A stretch of DNA of 64,000 bases, taken from assembly GCA_028551475.1 (NCBI GenBank), contig CM052362.1:7253354-7317353 (forward strand). The letters run 5' to 3'. Under the pieces are notes generated by a model. That model searched no databases, had not been told where the DNA came from, and worked only from the letters and a program-made list of their open reading frames with translations. Position 1 is the stretch's first letter. Every line of letters starts with the position of its first letter. The translations under genes and the position numbers were made by a program. The stretch comes from Casuarina equisetifolia (lineage: Eukaryota; Streptophyta; Magnoliopsida; Fagales; Casuarinaceae). Positions 11,041 to 22,845 of this stretch are shown in pieces.

Positions 11041-11450
11041 ACTTCAGGGCCAAACTTGTTCAGGTGACGTATTTCTGGAGCTTTCGCATCGTTCAGACTA
11101 ATGAGTTTTATCTGAATTTTCAGAGTTGATTCCTCCATTACAAGGAACTTCAGTTCTATTTTTCGGTGTCTTTCTTCGTCTTTTATTTTGGGTTCTGGTG
11201 GGCTTCCGGATTTTCCTCTCGTTAACACAGAAACTTCATCATGATATGGAGTTTCTTGTTCTTGCATTTTCTTGATTTCTCGTTACTGACTTGGAATTCC
11301 TTTTCATCCATCGTCACCTTCGTTTGATTCTTGTTTAATAGGACTTTCTTCTCTGAAATTCCTGCGGACTGTTCTGTCGAGTTGTGTTCAGAAGAAGGTG
11401 GTCAAGAAGCCACTCATACGAATCCAGAAGCCGTTGGGGTCTTTGGCAAC

Positions 11451-12011
11451 ATGAACCAGAACCGAGGAAAGGAAGAAGACAAAGATGAAAACAACATGGG
11501 ACCCGAGAGGCAGAGAAGGAGCCTGTCAGATATCAGGCCAGACATTCCGCAGTTAGCACCCGGCTTTCCAACACAGTTTAACGACAAAATCATGGAGCTT
11601 CAGGGTTCGGACGTCAAGCTCGTTATTCAAAAAGAATTGACCAAAACTGATATGGGTACGAGGAATCGGCTTTCAATTCCAGACGGCCAAGTCAGGAATG
11701 ACTTTCTCACCGGACAGGAACGTCTCCATCTACAGGAAATAGATGAAGGAGGGTTTCGTTTAAACGGCCTGCAAGTGCCACTTATTGACGCGAGCCTCCA
11801 TGAATGGACCATCACCGTGAAGAAGTTCCATGTCAGGTCCTTCAGCGGCTACGTGCTCCGAAGGCCCTGGGACGAAATCGCAGTTAGAAACGGGCTCGAG
11901 GAGGGCAATGTTATACAACTTTGGTCTTTCAGAGCCAACGAAAGACCCCATTTGGTACTCGTCAAACTAGAGGCTGAAAGGAGAAGAGCAACTCATTCAG
12001 GTTCTTCGTAG
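11451..12011 (+). CDS. B3-domain protein, At2g31720/DUF313 type (copy C)
   Basis: From the ATG at 11451 the product is 186 residues. The N-terminus MNQNRGKEEDKDENN is acidic and hydrophilic, followed by a basic ERQRRS. The B3-like DUF313 domain runs from about residue 48 to 175: VKLVIQKELTKTDMG, RLSIPDGQVRNDFLTGQE, LNGLQVPLIDASL, then RRPWDEIAVRNGLEEGNVIQ and LWSFRANERPHLVLVKLE. The frame is open for 40 more codons upstream, to a TTG, but no earlier ATG is in that stretch. Compared with copies B and D, about 45-50 bp just upstream (which include a GTAAG) and a SSSTPKASQVEN-like segment are missing here. The likely role is a nuclear DNA-binding protein. Whether it is expressed is unknown. Confidence 0.7.
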   Translation: MNQNRGKEEDKDENNMGPERQRRSLSDIRPDIPQLAPGFPTQFNDKIMELQGSDVKLVIQKELTKTDMGTRNRLSIPDGQVRNDFLTGQERLHLQEIDEGGFRLNGLQVPLIDASLHEWTITVKKFHVRSFSGYVLRRPWDEIAVRNGLEEGNVIQLWSFRANERPHLVLVKLEAERRRATHSGSS

Positions 12012-12590
12012 ACGTAAGTAGCAGCAACTAGAGTAGGTTTCTGAATGATCAACTGCGGAAGCAAGTGCTCCTTTGGTTTGCTTGTTAGAATTTCTGAGGT
12101 GGGTTTCATTGATATCTCTTGGTTTTAGAATGATTTTCATGTGATACTGGTTTCAAATATGCTTGCGTTTAAAAAGAAGATTGAAGCTTGCATTTTTCTT
12201 AGAATGAGGATAATAGCTTTGATTCACAAAAGAAGCTGTGCTATAGATTGTAAGTGGTATGCTGATGAACGACATCATCGGGAAGTAGGAATAAGGGATT
12301 ACTGTCTCGGATGTCCAAAGTTTACAACAATGCTATCACTTGCGGCAACATCTATCGAGTATGGTGTCAGGATTAGAGATAGAGGTAAAATAAAAAATTC
12401 AAAAATTAGGGTTGCACACATATTATCTATTGAATAAAAATTTGACAAACTGTGTATGTGCTATATCCTATCTGTGTTATTGCTTTTTATAGCCATAGAA
12501 CTAGAATGCCAAACTTCCCATTTCCCGTTTACTATTTGTGCATGTGGTTTTATTACAAATGGCATACTGCAATTATCAGATAGACGTTAC

Positions 12591-14108
12591 TAAAGAAAGA
12601 AAATTCTCTAATGACTTACATGTATATGAAATTCTCTAAATAGTGATAAATTTATCTCTTATAAATATAGTTGGTTTATCCTTAAATATATAAAATCTTT
12701 AGTGTTCTTGAAACTTATTTGTTACATAATCACACTCAGTTCTTAATAATTCGTATTAGAAGTTAGTTTGAACCGAAGATAGAATAAAGGAAATTTGTTG
12801 TTTACAGTGAGCCCATAGACACGTGGTGAGGCCTAGAAGAGCCCTATGGGTGTGATATGGCTTGAAGATGTGCGGTTAAGTGCGATGAAACCTTAAGACA
12901 CGTAGCAAAGCCTAAAGGTGAAGACCTATGGCTATAGCAAAACCTATGGGTGTGATATGGCTTGAAGATGTGCCGTTAAGTGCGATGAAACCTTAAGACA
13001 CGAAGCAAAGCCTAAAGGTGAAGCATGATTAAGGCCCAAGCGTACGAGTTCTAAAGGCACACTATGGGACCCAACATCCTTGCATCTGTTTTGCATATTC
13101 TCCCAGGTTGCTAAGATAAGTACTCCAGTTTAACAAGCACAAGAGCTGGGATAGCCATAGAAATTATGGAGGAAGAAGCAGTGATAGTTGAAGCAGAGTA
13201 GCACGAGAAATCATAAAGTAGTGATATAGAACAAGCACTGACGATAGCCAAAGATTTAAAACTTGGTTCACTATCTCAGAAAGGCTCTCCACCAAGGATA
13301 TGTATGCTTAATGAACAAATGCAGTTTAGCACAAGCCCAATCAAGGAAGGGAGCCGATCTAATTCCATGTGAGGCCAAGATATGGTGAGCCAAGAAGAAA
13401 AACCACGGATCATGAGAAGAAGAAGAAACACAATCCAAAGGTACGAGAGTTCCAGCAAGGGTCAATGACAAAGAGATTGAAGAGACAAGGGCATGACCAA
13501 TGAGAACCTATGATTGATAGATTGATCCAGAGGAAGAACAAAGGCCAAAGGTTCAAAGGAGAGTTAGGATGTAGGAATTGACAAGCTTGAGGCCACTCAA
13601 ACGATCGGCGTAACAAAAGTTTAAGAAATTTATAGGTGAGAAGGTTGATCCTTCTCTGATGACTATTCTCTCATATTCCATTGACTCTAAGCTTGATGAA
13701 TTTGAGAAATCATCTTAATTTTGGTATTGACATGAAAGGTAGGTTTTGTAATGTATGCCCTATTAGGGTGTTTGTTATTAGGTTTGCATGAAATGTGAAA
13801 TATGTGGATATTGTAACCTAAGTATTGCTAACTAGCTTAGGTATTTATATTTTGTGCACTACCAAACCTCGCACACCACAAACCACCCCCCCCCCCCTAA
13901 TTAGGTTAGGTGGTTATGGTCGATAAGGATACCTATACCTAATTAAGGTTAGTTATACCTAATCCACATTGCTAGTTGCAAAGTGAATCTACTAGGGTTA
14001 AGTCTTAGCCTCCGTTTGTAAATTTGCACTCATATTAATGCAAATCTGGGGTACCATCCCTATTTTTTTTATTAAAGAAAAAAACAAGTTATGAAGGCAT
14101 AGTGAGGT
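12591..14108. other. Intergenic with a tandem repeat and homopolymer tract
   Basis: No gene seen. It holds the 100-bp tandem repeat listed separately, a run of about 13 C at 13887-13899, and short plus-strand frames around 13300-13720 without family resemblance. Confidence 0.4.
12843..13023 (+). repeat. 100-bp tandem repeat, about 1.8 copies
   Basis: The block starting TATGGGTGTGATATGGCTTG at 12845 recurs exactly 100 bp later at 12945. About 79 bp of the second unit align with only two differences seen. The sequence is rich in AAGCCTAAAGG and GAGGCC words that also occur at 21.2-21.4, 37.5-37.7 and 62.9 kb. Confidence 0.8.
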
Positions 14109-16127
14109 TGTTATGAGCCATGTGTTAGCTTATGTGGCTTTAGAAAAAGTAAGTGGTATTTTGTGAAGAAGAAAGAAAGCTGTCACTTTTGAAGGCAAGA
14201 TGTGAAGCAGAAAAGTGATCATGACAACAAGTCAGAAACACTTTAAAGAAGGAAGCATACTAGCATGCAAGTCTTTTGATTTCTTTTGCTTAAGCTAGTA
14301 GTTACCATGTAGTAGTTGTAATTGCCTTTAAAGACTTTGTCAGTTTCTCTTTAGAGGAACATGTTAGTGGCTTTATAAAGGGAGAAGGAAAAGAGTTATA
14401 GCCATCGAATATCTTAGTGAAATTTAGGAGTTGCTTCCCTCCAAATGAAGTCTTCAATGAAATCCTACATGCAAGTGTATATGTCGAACAAGTAATATAA
14501 TGATAAGTAAGATGTCGTCCCACAAAGACTAGTGATTACTAAATTAACTAATTACTAAAGATGAATAACTCCTAGAATTTATCTAGCAAATAAAAATATA
14601 GAACATAGATTAAACAACTAAAATTATCTAAATTTAATAACTGAAACATGCTAAAGCATCAAATTTCACCTAATTACTAGATACGAACATAGATCATTCA
14701 TGCTTGTAAGATTGATTCTACTCATGTGATGACATAAGTTTTTAATTTATTCATTATCCTATGTCTAAGTATAGTGAACCTACTTAGCTTATTAATTTAC
14801 TGTAGTTCTACATGTGAATTGAAATCAACTAAGTGCATTAAGATTTGTGAATATTCTAGTTTACACCTAAAGCAACAAAAGCCACATGGCTTAGTAACAT
14901 GCAACTTCACATTCACAGAATATCTCACAAAACACAATAATCATACATTTATACCATTATAATCAAGTTACATCATAGCTCTAATAATATAAATTAAAAC
15001 ATAGTATTAACAAACACAAGAATAATGCAGAAACTTGAACAAAACATTCTTTAAACTAAAAACACCAAAGCTATCATCAAAATGTCTTCAATTCAAAGAA
15101 ATTTTGGACAAATCTGCACATCAGAGGGAGGAAAAGGAGTTGTTTGAAAGAAGGGAAGAAAATGAGTCGAAATGCGATTTCATGTGCTCGCGCGCTATAA
15201 TGCACTAGTACCATTCACAACCGCATTATCACATGTTGGTGCCACACGTAGCCGTATGCCACCACCCTTCACAAAATCTTCAAAAATTTCTCTAGACAAT
15301 CCCTAGGTCATTGATCTACCAATAAATCACTTTGATAAGCCACGAAATTGCATAGATCTATCGCAAAAACCCAAATGGTATTTGCCATTTTTCTTCATCA
15401 AAAGCTCATCATAGATGAGTCCAAGGTGTAGATCAGCCTTAAACTCACATAGATCAGCCAAATATGCTTGCAAGTTGAAGGAAAGAGGTTAGATTGGCCG
15501 AAAAAGGCTTATAATATTGCCAAATCGTATAACGCCTTTCTCGCACAAGGTCTAGTCACCAGAGGAAATGAACGTAGATGGCATCCTAGTCAGCAGTCGC
15601 ATAACCATCACACACTAATGTTCATCCTTCTCTCTTTCTGTTTCTTGCCTACGACCCGACAATACAATAATTGACTTCCCCTTTTTTTTTCTCATTCTCA
15701 CAATTGCTCAATAATACAATGTTGTCATCTTTCTTAGTTGTCCAACTTGCTTGATAATGCTTTACAAAAGACCACGTGGGTTTCACATGCATACACTAAC
15801 TAGCCTTTGTCTTTGTTGTTTCCTTCTTCCATTATGTTGCTTCTTTCCTTCTATTTTCTTTTATTTTAGGTTTACTACATGAAATTACAAACTATACATA
15901 AATATAGACAAATGAAAATATATTTTAACAAATACTATAGTATATAATGCCTAAAGTAATTAAAATAACCTATACAAAATAGAGTTATCATGAAGCTTTA
16001 TTTACCTCTCTTTCTATCCTTGGCACTTGTCACCCTAGTAGAAGGAAAAAGCATTATGCCAACCTTTTCATAGAGGATCTGGTTCTTAACTGCCCACTCA
16101 CCCATTCAATTTCCCATGTTCTAAACA
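14109..16127 (+). repeat. 5' LTR of the Gypsy fossil, split by an insertion
   Basis: The LTR runs 14109-14450 and resumes at 15996-16127. Without the insert it is about 474 bp, the same as the 3' LTR. It starts TGTTATGAGCCATGTG. The right boundary is placed where similarity with the 3' LTR stops and gag begins. Confidence 0.75.
14451..15990 (+). mobile_element. Solo LTR (large-LTR family) inside the Gypsy 5' LTR
   Basis: A 1.54-kb insert without coding capacity, flanked by a perfect 5-bp duplication TGAAG (14446-14450 and 15991-15995). It aligns along most of its length with 47060-48333, sharing the left block ATGCAAG...AACAAGTAATATAATGATAAG, the CATCCCACA-like block and the right end AGAGTTATCA. 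The related copy has TG...CA ends, so this is a solo LTR left by recombination between the LTRs of a large element. It is younger than the Gypsy element it interrupts. Confidence 0.75.
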
Positions 16128-19100
16128 AAATGACATCAAAGCCCCCTCTTGGCATGGCTGACTCTCATTCCAATGATTCCAACCTTGATCGACGTTTCAA
16201 GGAGCTCACTAATAGCATTCACCAAATGTTCATTGCCATGAACAGTTGTGTTGATGGGTTGGCTCAGGAGCTCCAAAAAATGTTGCACACCAATAGCACT
16301 AGTGGTGATCCTTAACCTCCACCTGACTCTTTGCAAGGTGAAAGCTTAGGTAGTAAGCACCAAACAAAAGGCAATAGTTGCTCTGATAGTCCCCTAAGGG
16401 GAAATGGTGGCCGTTTAACCATGAAGATGGAGTTTCCTTTCTATAATGGGGAAGGTGACCCCATTGATTGGATATGTCATGCTGAGTAGTTCTTTGAGTA
16501 TTACCTAGTTGAAGAAGCATATAAAGTTCCCATGGTGTCTTGGAACTTGAAAGGCAAAGCTCAAGTCTAGTTTTGCTTATTTAAAGAAGAACATGTCAAC
16601 ATGGAACTTTCATAGGCCTTTTTGGTTGCCAACCTAGTAGTTTAGAATGGTTTTGGCCAATTTTGTGACCCTTATGGAGAACTTATGAAGATTTAACAAA
16701 AAATTAATGTTGACCAATTCAAAAAAGAATTCTCCTGGCTCCTTATACATGTTGGTGGGATGACACCTCGCCAACAAATAAGTTGCTTTATCACTAGCCT
16801 AAAAGAAACCATCTATGGTGATGTATGATTAGCTAAGCCCACCACCATTTTTGAAGCAGTTGGCTATGCCAAAATTTATGAAGCCAAGACCCATGCATTC
16901 TGACCTAGATGCCATCCTCCAACCAACAATCCCTAGGTGTCATGGTCACTCCATCGTTGAACTCTCATAGAAATTAGCTTGTAATCTTTATCATTTGTCC
17001 CTTACAATAATTAATGAACGGTGGGCCAAGGGCCTTAGTTTTTATTATGAGTAAAAATTTACACCTAGACACTGTTGTAAATGTGTCTTTATGATCGAAA
17101 CCTAGGCTTTTGAAGATCATGAAACGTTTGATGCTCAAGAGGAGTTCAAACATGAGGTGGGACCAAACTAACCAGCACTATCAAAGATTTCCTTATTGGT
17201 TATTTATGTCTTGCCGAACCCTCAAACCATGAAAATTGATGGTGAACTTCCTAGTTGTTCCCTCTCAATCCTATTTCTAATTGATTTAGGTTCAACCTAT
17301 AACTTCATCAACGAAGATATTGCACACAAGGCCAGCATTTGTGATGACTAGTTTGGCTAATTCATGGTTAGATTTGCCAATGGAGAATGCGTTCGGAGAT
17401 TGGGCCTTTATGAGGGTCTCCGAATATGCCTTCAAGGTACCAATTTTCAAGCTGACTTCTACCTTCTTGCACTTGTGAGGTCTAATATAGTTCTTGGGGC
17501 TAATTGGTTGTATGCTTTTAGCCCTATTTTATGGAATTTTGTAAAGCTCACAATGATGTTCAAGCATTAAGATGTCTTGTGAAGCTTGTTGGCATTTCTA
17601 GGTCATCAACCATGCATTGTATTACTGAGGAGCTAAGTCTTATTTCTCCACATGATAAAGTCACAATAGTCGTTAAGGTAGGGACCTAACAAAGCATACA
17701 ACTTAAACACTTGTCCTTTCTCATGATCGACAACATACAAATGGCTAAAGAATTCTGACTGCAAGGTCATAAGCTTTTATTTAAACTAACCATGTCAAAC
17801 ACTAGCGCTACATGTTTACAGCTCACACAAGTGGATAGCACACATTTCAGCATAGACATGTTCCATAACCTTTTACAAGAATTCAATGACGTGTTTCATA
17901 AACGAAGTGGCCAACCCTCGTCTCATACCCACAACCATTGAGTTCCTCTTAAAGATGAGTCATGGCCTATTTCAATGAAACCATATTTGTATTCCCATTT
18001 CCAAAAAGAAAAGATTGAGAAGCTTGTTTGAAAACATCTCCACTTTGGCATGATTCGGTCAAGCATTAGCCTCCTCTTTTCTCCAATGCTTTTAATGAAA
18101 AATAAGGATGGCATATGGCGCATGTGTGTTGATTATAAGGCATTCAACCTCTGAACTATACCAAATAAGTTTCTCGTTCCTAATGTTGAGGAATTATTAA
18201 ATGAGCTTCATGGTGCATAGTTTTTTTAAAAAATGGATCTTCATTCTAGGTACCACCAGATTCGAATGGGTCTTGAGGATGTGGAAAAAACAGCCTTCCA
18301 AACTCATCATGGGCACTTCGAATGGCTTGCAATGTCATTTGGACTTACCAACGCACCTTCCACCTTTCAAGCCTTATGAACTCTGTGTTTAAGGAGATAA
18401 TCTGGAGGTATGTCTTGGTAGTCTTTGACGGTATGCTTATTTTTAGCAAAAGTTTGGCAAAGCATTTGTGCCACGTCTGAACTATTTTGGAAATTCTAAA
18501 AGCTCACAAAATATTTTCCAAGAAATCCAAATGCACCTTTGGACGAACATAAATGGGTTTCCTTGGGCATGTGGTGAGCCAGGAAGAAGTGTGCATAGAT
18601 CTAGAGAAGGTCTCTGCCATCACAAATTGGCCTTGCCCAATCATTATTAAATCCTTTCATGGATTTCTAGGTCTTATTTGCTATTACTACTAGTTCGTGA
18701 AGGATTGCGGGGCTTTGGCTTGGCCTTTGATAGCCTTTTTAAAAAAAGACAATTTCCATTGGGAGGATGAGGCAAAACTTGCTTTTATTCAGCTGAAGTG
18801 AGTTTTGGTTGCCATTCCAATACTTGATTTGCTTGACTTTTCCAAACCTTTCATTCTTGAATGTGATGCTTCCAAGTATAGGCATAGGTGTTGTTTTGTT
18901 TTAGGCCCATAACCCAATCTCCTTTTTCAATCATGCACTCCAAGGATAGAACCTTTTGTTATCCACTTACAAGAAAAAGATGTTGGCAATCTTGTTAGCT
19001 ATTCATAAGTGGCATAACTATTTGTTGAGTTATCAATTTGTAGTAAGAACCGATCAATAAGGCCTTAAACATTTGTGAGAATAAAAAATTGTCACCCTAG

Positions 19101-20669
19101 CTCAACAGAAATGGTTAACCTAGGCTTATAAGATATGATTTTCAAATTGAGTACAAGTCGAGGAAGCAAAATGGAGAGGCAAATGCTTTGTCTTGCCATC
19201 ATGACAACAAGCCTAACATAGTTGTGGGAAAGATAAAATCTCCCTCACTACTCTAACATTGCCATTTCTAATGGGGTTTGAGGCAACCAAAGAAGAACAT
19301 TAACAGAATGACAACATTAAAGAGTTGGTGAGTAGATTCCAAGTTGAGGAGGCTATAGCCCATAAGACTACAAGGAAGGACTTGTGTTTTTTTAAGGTAA
19401 AATCTATCTTCCTAAGACCTCTTCGTTGGTTCCATCTATCATTAAGGAGTTTCATGAAATGGGCCATGAAGGATTTCTAAAAATGGTTGAAAGAGTCGAG
19501 GACATATTCTTTTAGAAAGGATTGACAAAGGACGTTAAGGCTCACATTTGAAGATGCCACACTTGCTAAAGGAAAAAGGCCAATACAAAAGCCCTTAGTG
19601 GTTTGTTGTAACCCCTCCCAATTCCTAAGGTAATGTGATCCAATATCTCCTTGGATTTTGTTGATGGCTTACCCAAGTCTAGGGGTAAAAACTCAATCAT
19701 GGTGGTTGTAGATCACCTCATGAAGTATGTCTAACTCATAGCCTTGACCCACTTTTACAATGCCCCCACAATAGCTCAACTCTTCTTTATGGTGAGTTTT
19801 AAGCATTATAGACTTCCCTAATCCACGGTATGTGATTGTGGTTCAATCTTCACTAGCCTTTTATGGCAAGAGCTTTTTTAGCTTTAAGGGACTCAATTCA
19901 TTTTTTCTTTAGCCTACCACCCTTAAATGGATGGCCAAATTGAGGTGGTTAATCATTCTTTAGAACAATATTTACACTATTTAACTAGGGATAAGCCTGA
20001 AGATTGGGCAAAGTGGTTGGCATGGGCAAAGTTTTTTCACAATACTTCAATCCATAGTAGTATTGATGTTTCTCCTTATCAAGCTCTCTATGGTAGGCCC
20101 CTCCCATGCCACTCCATATGTCCCTAGCACTCCACGAGTGGAAGTAGTGGCTAGAGCATTGTCTAACTGAGATGCTCTATTGCTTACCAAGGACCATTTT
20201 CTTGCAATTCAAGAACATATGAAATTAACTTATGACAAAAGTCACTAGAGGTAAAGTTCAATGTGGGTGACAATGTCTATTTATGTCTACAACCATACCG
20301 ACAAACCTCAGTAACCCTAAGCCAAGCATCAAAACTATAAACAAGGTATTATGGTCAATTCCAAGTCATACAACGCATAGTGCAAGTGGCCTACAAACTA
20401 GCTCTCCCATCGGAATCCCGAATCCATCATATGTTCCATGTTTCCAATCTAAAACACTACATTAGGAACCATGTGGAAGTTCAACCAACCTTTCCCTTGT
20501 ATGTACAAGGTTGAAGGCCCTCTGCTTGCCCCAAGCTATGCTAGAGTTATTGGTCCATTGGCAAGGATTAACTTTGGTGGATGAGACATGGGAAGACTTG
20601 GAAGACATGCAATTATGGTTGTCGAATGCAAACCTTGTGGGCAAGGTCTAAAGTGGGAAACAAAGAATT

Positions 20670-21144
20670 TGTTATGAGCCATGTGTTAGCTAACATGGCT
20701 TTAGAAAAGGTAAGTGATATTTTGTGAAGGAAAAAGAAAGTTGTCACTTTTGAAGGTAAGATGTGAAGCAAAAAATTGATCATGATAGCAAGTTAGAAAT
20801 GCCTTAAAGAAGGAAGCATGCTAATGTGTGGGTCTTTTGATTTCTTTTGCTTAAGCTAATAGTTATCGTGTAGTAGTTGTAATAACTATTAAAGATTTTG
20901 TCAATTTCTCTTTAAAGGAACATGTTAATGGCTTTATAAAGGGAGAAGGAAAAGAGTTGTAGGCATTGAATATCTTAATGAAACTATAAGAGTTGTTTTG
21001 CTCCAAACAAAGTTTTATTTCCTCCCTTTCTATCCTTGGCACCTGTCACCTTAAATGGAAGGAAAAAGCATTATGTCGACCTCTTCATAGAGGATCCGGT
21101 TCTTAACCATCCACTCACCCGTTTAGTTTCCCACATTCTTAACA
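20670..21144 (+). repeat. 3' LTR of the Gypsy fossil
   Basis: Starts TGTTATGAGCCATGTG after a purine-rich stretch (20650-20668) and ends near AACA at 21144. Its 475 bp match both halves of the interrupted 5' LTR. Confidence 0.75.
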
Positions 21145-22070
21145 AAGGCCCAAAGATGACATGTAGCATGGAGTGAAAGGATGCCTAAAGTTTGCAGTAG
21201 CTTAAAGGAGTTTGAAGATCCATCAAAGTAAAGTCTATGCACTAAATTAAAATAAAAAAATAAAGGTAAAAGGCCTAAGGGATACATCTTGAAGGCATGT
21301 GAGGCCCAAAGGGGTAAGAGAAAATTCATATAAACTTCAATTCTTAAGGGCCAAAGTTGCAAGGCCTAATGAGCAAGGCATCTGTGGCTCAAAGGGGTGA
21401 GGCCTAGAGTATTAAAGTAAATGTTTGTTTTAAATAAATGAAAAATATTTTTTTTTTTGAAATTGTACACAAGTTATATATAATCAAAAGAAATTTATAT
21501 TGAAAGGAATTGAAACTAGATGATTGACATCTTCCTTAAAAGTGGCTACTACAATCTTATGAAGAATCACATATCAACCCCTAAGGTGTTACTCCCAACA
21601 TTTTTACTTGGTCACATCCAATCAGAATTAAAAGTTATCATGCCTTGTTAACAATATTAAAGTCGTAGAAGACACAAGTTACTTTGCATGATAATTGGCA
21701 TATGCCATATGTATAAGAAACTAAAGATAAGGCCATATGCAAAAATGGGAACTAGGAAAAGGAAAGTTTAGAGTTGTAGTTTTATGGCTATACAAAGCAA
21801 AACTACAACGTAAGTTCAAAATTTTAAGTTCAAGCTCGAGCCCAAAAACAAAATGGGATAAAAAAAATGAAACAAACAAAAAAATCAACAAATCCTAGTA
21901 CTTAGGTTAGAAAAGAGAATTAAAAAAGAAAACCTAAAACTCTGCAGTAAACTAAACATTCAAAGTAACAATCAACTGTTTTGGGAAGGATGATATACTA
22001 CCCCTAAGCAAGTCTTAATATCAATTCCCCATAATTGGGGATCAAAAGCTTATAAATGGGCCGCCACAAA
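21145..22070. other. Intergenic with GGCC-word dispersed repeat
   Basis: No gene seen. About 21160-21510 contains repeated AAAGGCCTAA and GAGGCCCAAAGGGG words. Its end (GTGGCTCAAAGGGGTGAGGCCTA at 21380 and the following GAAATTG...ATAATCAAAAGAA) resembles 62905-63025. The rest is A-rich without features. Confidence 0.45.
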
Positions 22071-22845
22071 GGAATCATTATCTATCTTTTTAAACAAAGA
22101 TGAAAACAATTTTAATTTTATGTACCACCACATAAAACACAAGTAGGTAGTTTGTTTCCAACTAGAAATCTTTAAATAGTAGCAAATCCATGAAAGTCTT
22201 TCAATAAATAATAATAATAATAATAATAAAAGGTTATAATGATTATAGGCTAGCTCTTAAATCCAAAGATAGAAAGATCTTTGGCAAGTACCTATTGGAT
22301 CTTAAATCCATGAAAGGAAGACAAAAGCTAAAAATCAAACCTTCCAAACTTACCTTTACGTCCTTTTTTTCTTTTTTTTGGTTGAATAAACGAAAGATTT
22401 TAAACAAACTAAAGTTCTCTTATTGCTAGAAACCAGTCTCTAAATCAGTTATTGGATGATGAATATGATCGTCCTACTAACACATACGAAAATATAAAAA
22501 AATATCTATAATTTTTTAGGGTTCAAAGTATACCAATCTTTACTTTCATGAGTAATCCATCATTAATTATGAAATTTCTTCCACATAGGAGCTATCAAAA
22601 AAATTCTTCATTTTGAAAAACTTTCTCTTTAGTTATTGCTATAGTTCACCAAATAACACATAGCACATAATTGTTTGTTAAATTTTAATCCATTGATAAT
22701 GTGCGAAACCCTAATTTTTTAATTTTCGTTTTACCTTTATCTGTAATCTTTACTTCATACTCGATATATGTTGCAAAGTAACAGCCTTGTTGTAAACTTT
22801 GGACATCTGCAACAGTAATCCCTTATTCCTACGTCCTAAGGAATC
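22071..22845 (-). repeat. B3 duplicon, detached 3' flank (copy D-prime)
   Basis: On the minus strand this is only the 3' flank of the B3 duplicon (matching 6000-6960 and, reversed, 3350-4840). It lacks the gene. It runs through the positions where copies A and B have a SINE and copy B has a LINE, and appears to have neither. It joins copy D abruptly at about 22840 in the opposite direction, marking a rearrangement point. Confidence 0.6.

Larger units (their letters stand above)
10786..12590 (+). repeat. B3 duplicon copy C
   Basis: A plus-strand copy with upstream region, gene and 3' flank. Its left edge (GTATCATTTAAAATGC at about 10786) coincides with the edge of copies B and E. Its right part (12430-12590) matches 24060-24200 next to copy D, while D lacks the segment matching about 12240-12430. 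It is the best-preserved copy with an open frame on the plus strand. Confidence 0.65.
14109..21144 (+). mobile_element. Gypsy (chromovirus-like) LTR retrotransposon fossil
   Basis: Two LTR copies of about 475 bp flank a plus-strand coding region in Gypsy order: gag (about 16130-17150), protease with LIDLGSTYNF (about 17270-17560), reverse transcriptase (about 17880-18640), RNase H (about 18830-19200), integrase (about 19400-20130), and a chromodomain-like end with LVHWQGLTLVDETWEDLED (about 20540-20640). The chromodomain places it among the chromoviruses. It is heavily broken throughout, and the LTRs differ clearly, so it is old. A later solo LTR sits inside its 5' LTR. I found no matching target duplication at the ends I chose. 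Confidence 0.85.

Noticed and set aside
12141-12437. A 98-codon frame after B3 copy C
   Set aside because: It lies in the repeated 3' untranslated region and is not kept open in the other copies.
13271-13616. Overlapping minus-strand frames as a small gene
   Set aside because: The composition is hydrophobic and random-looking, with no homologue recognised and no intron signals.
14104-21149. Target duplication for the 14-21 kb Gypsy element
   Set aside because: GAGGT on the left and AAGGC on the right do not match; the boundaries or flanks have changed.
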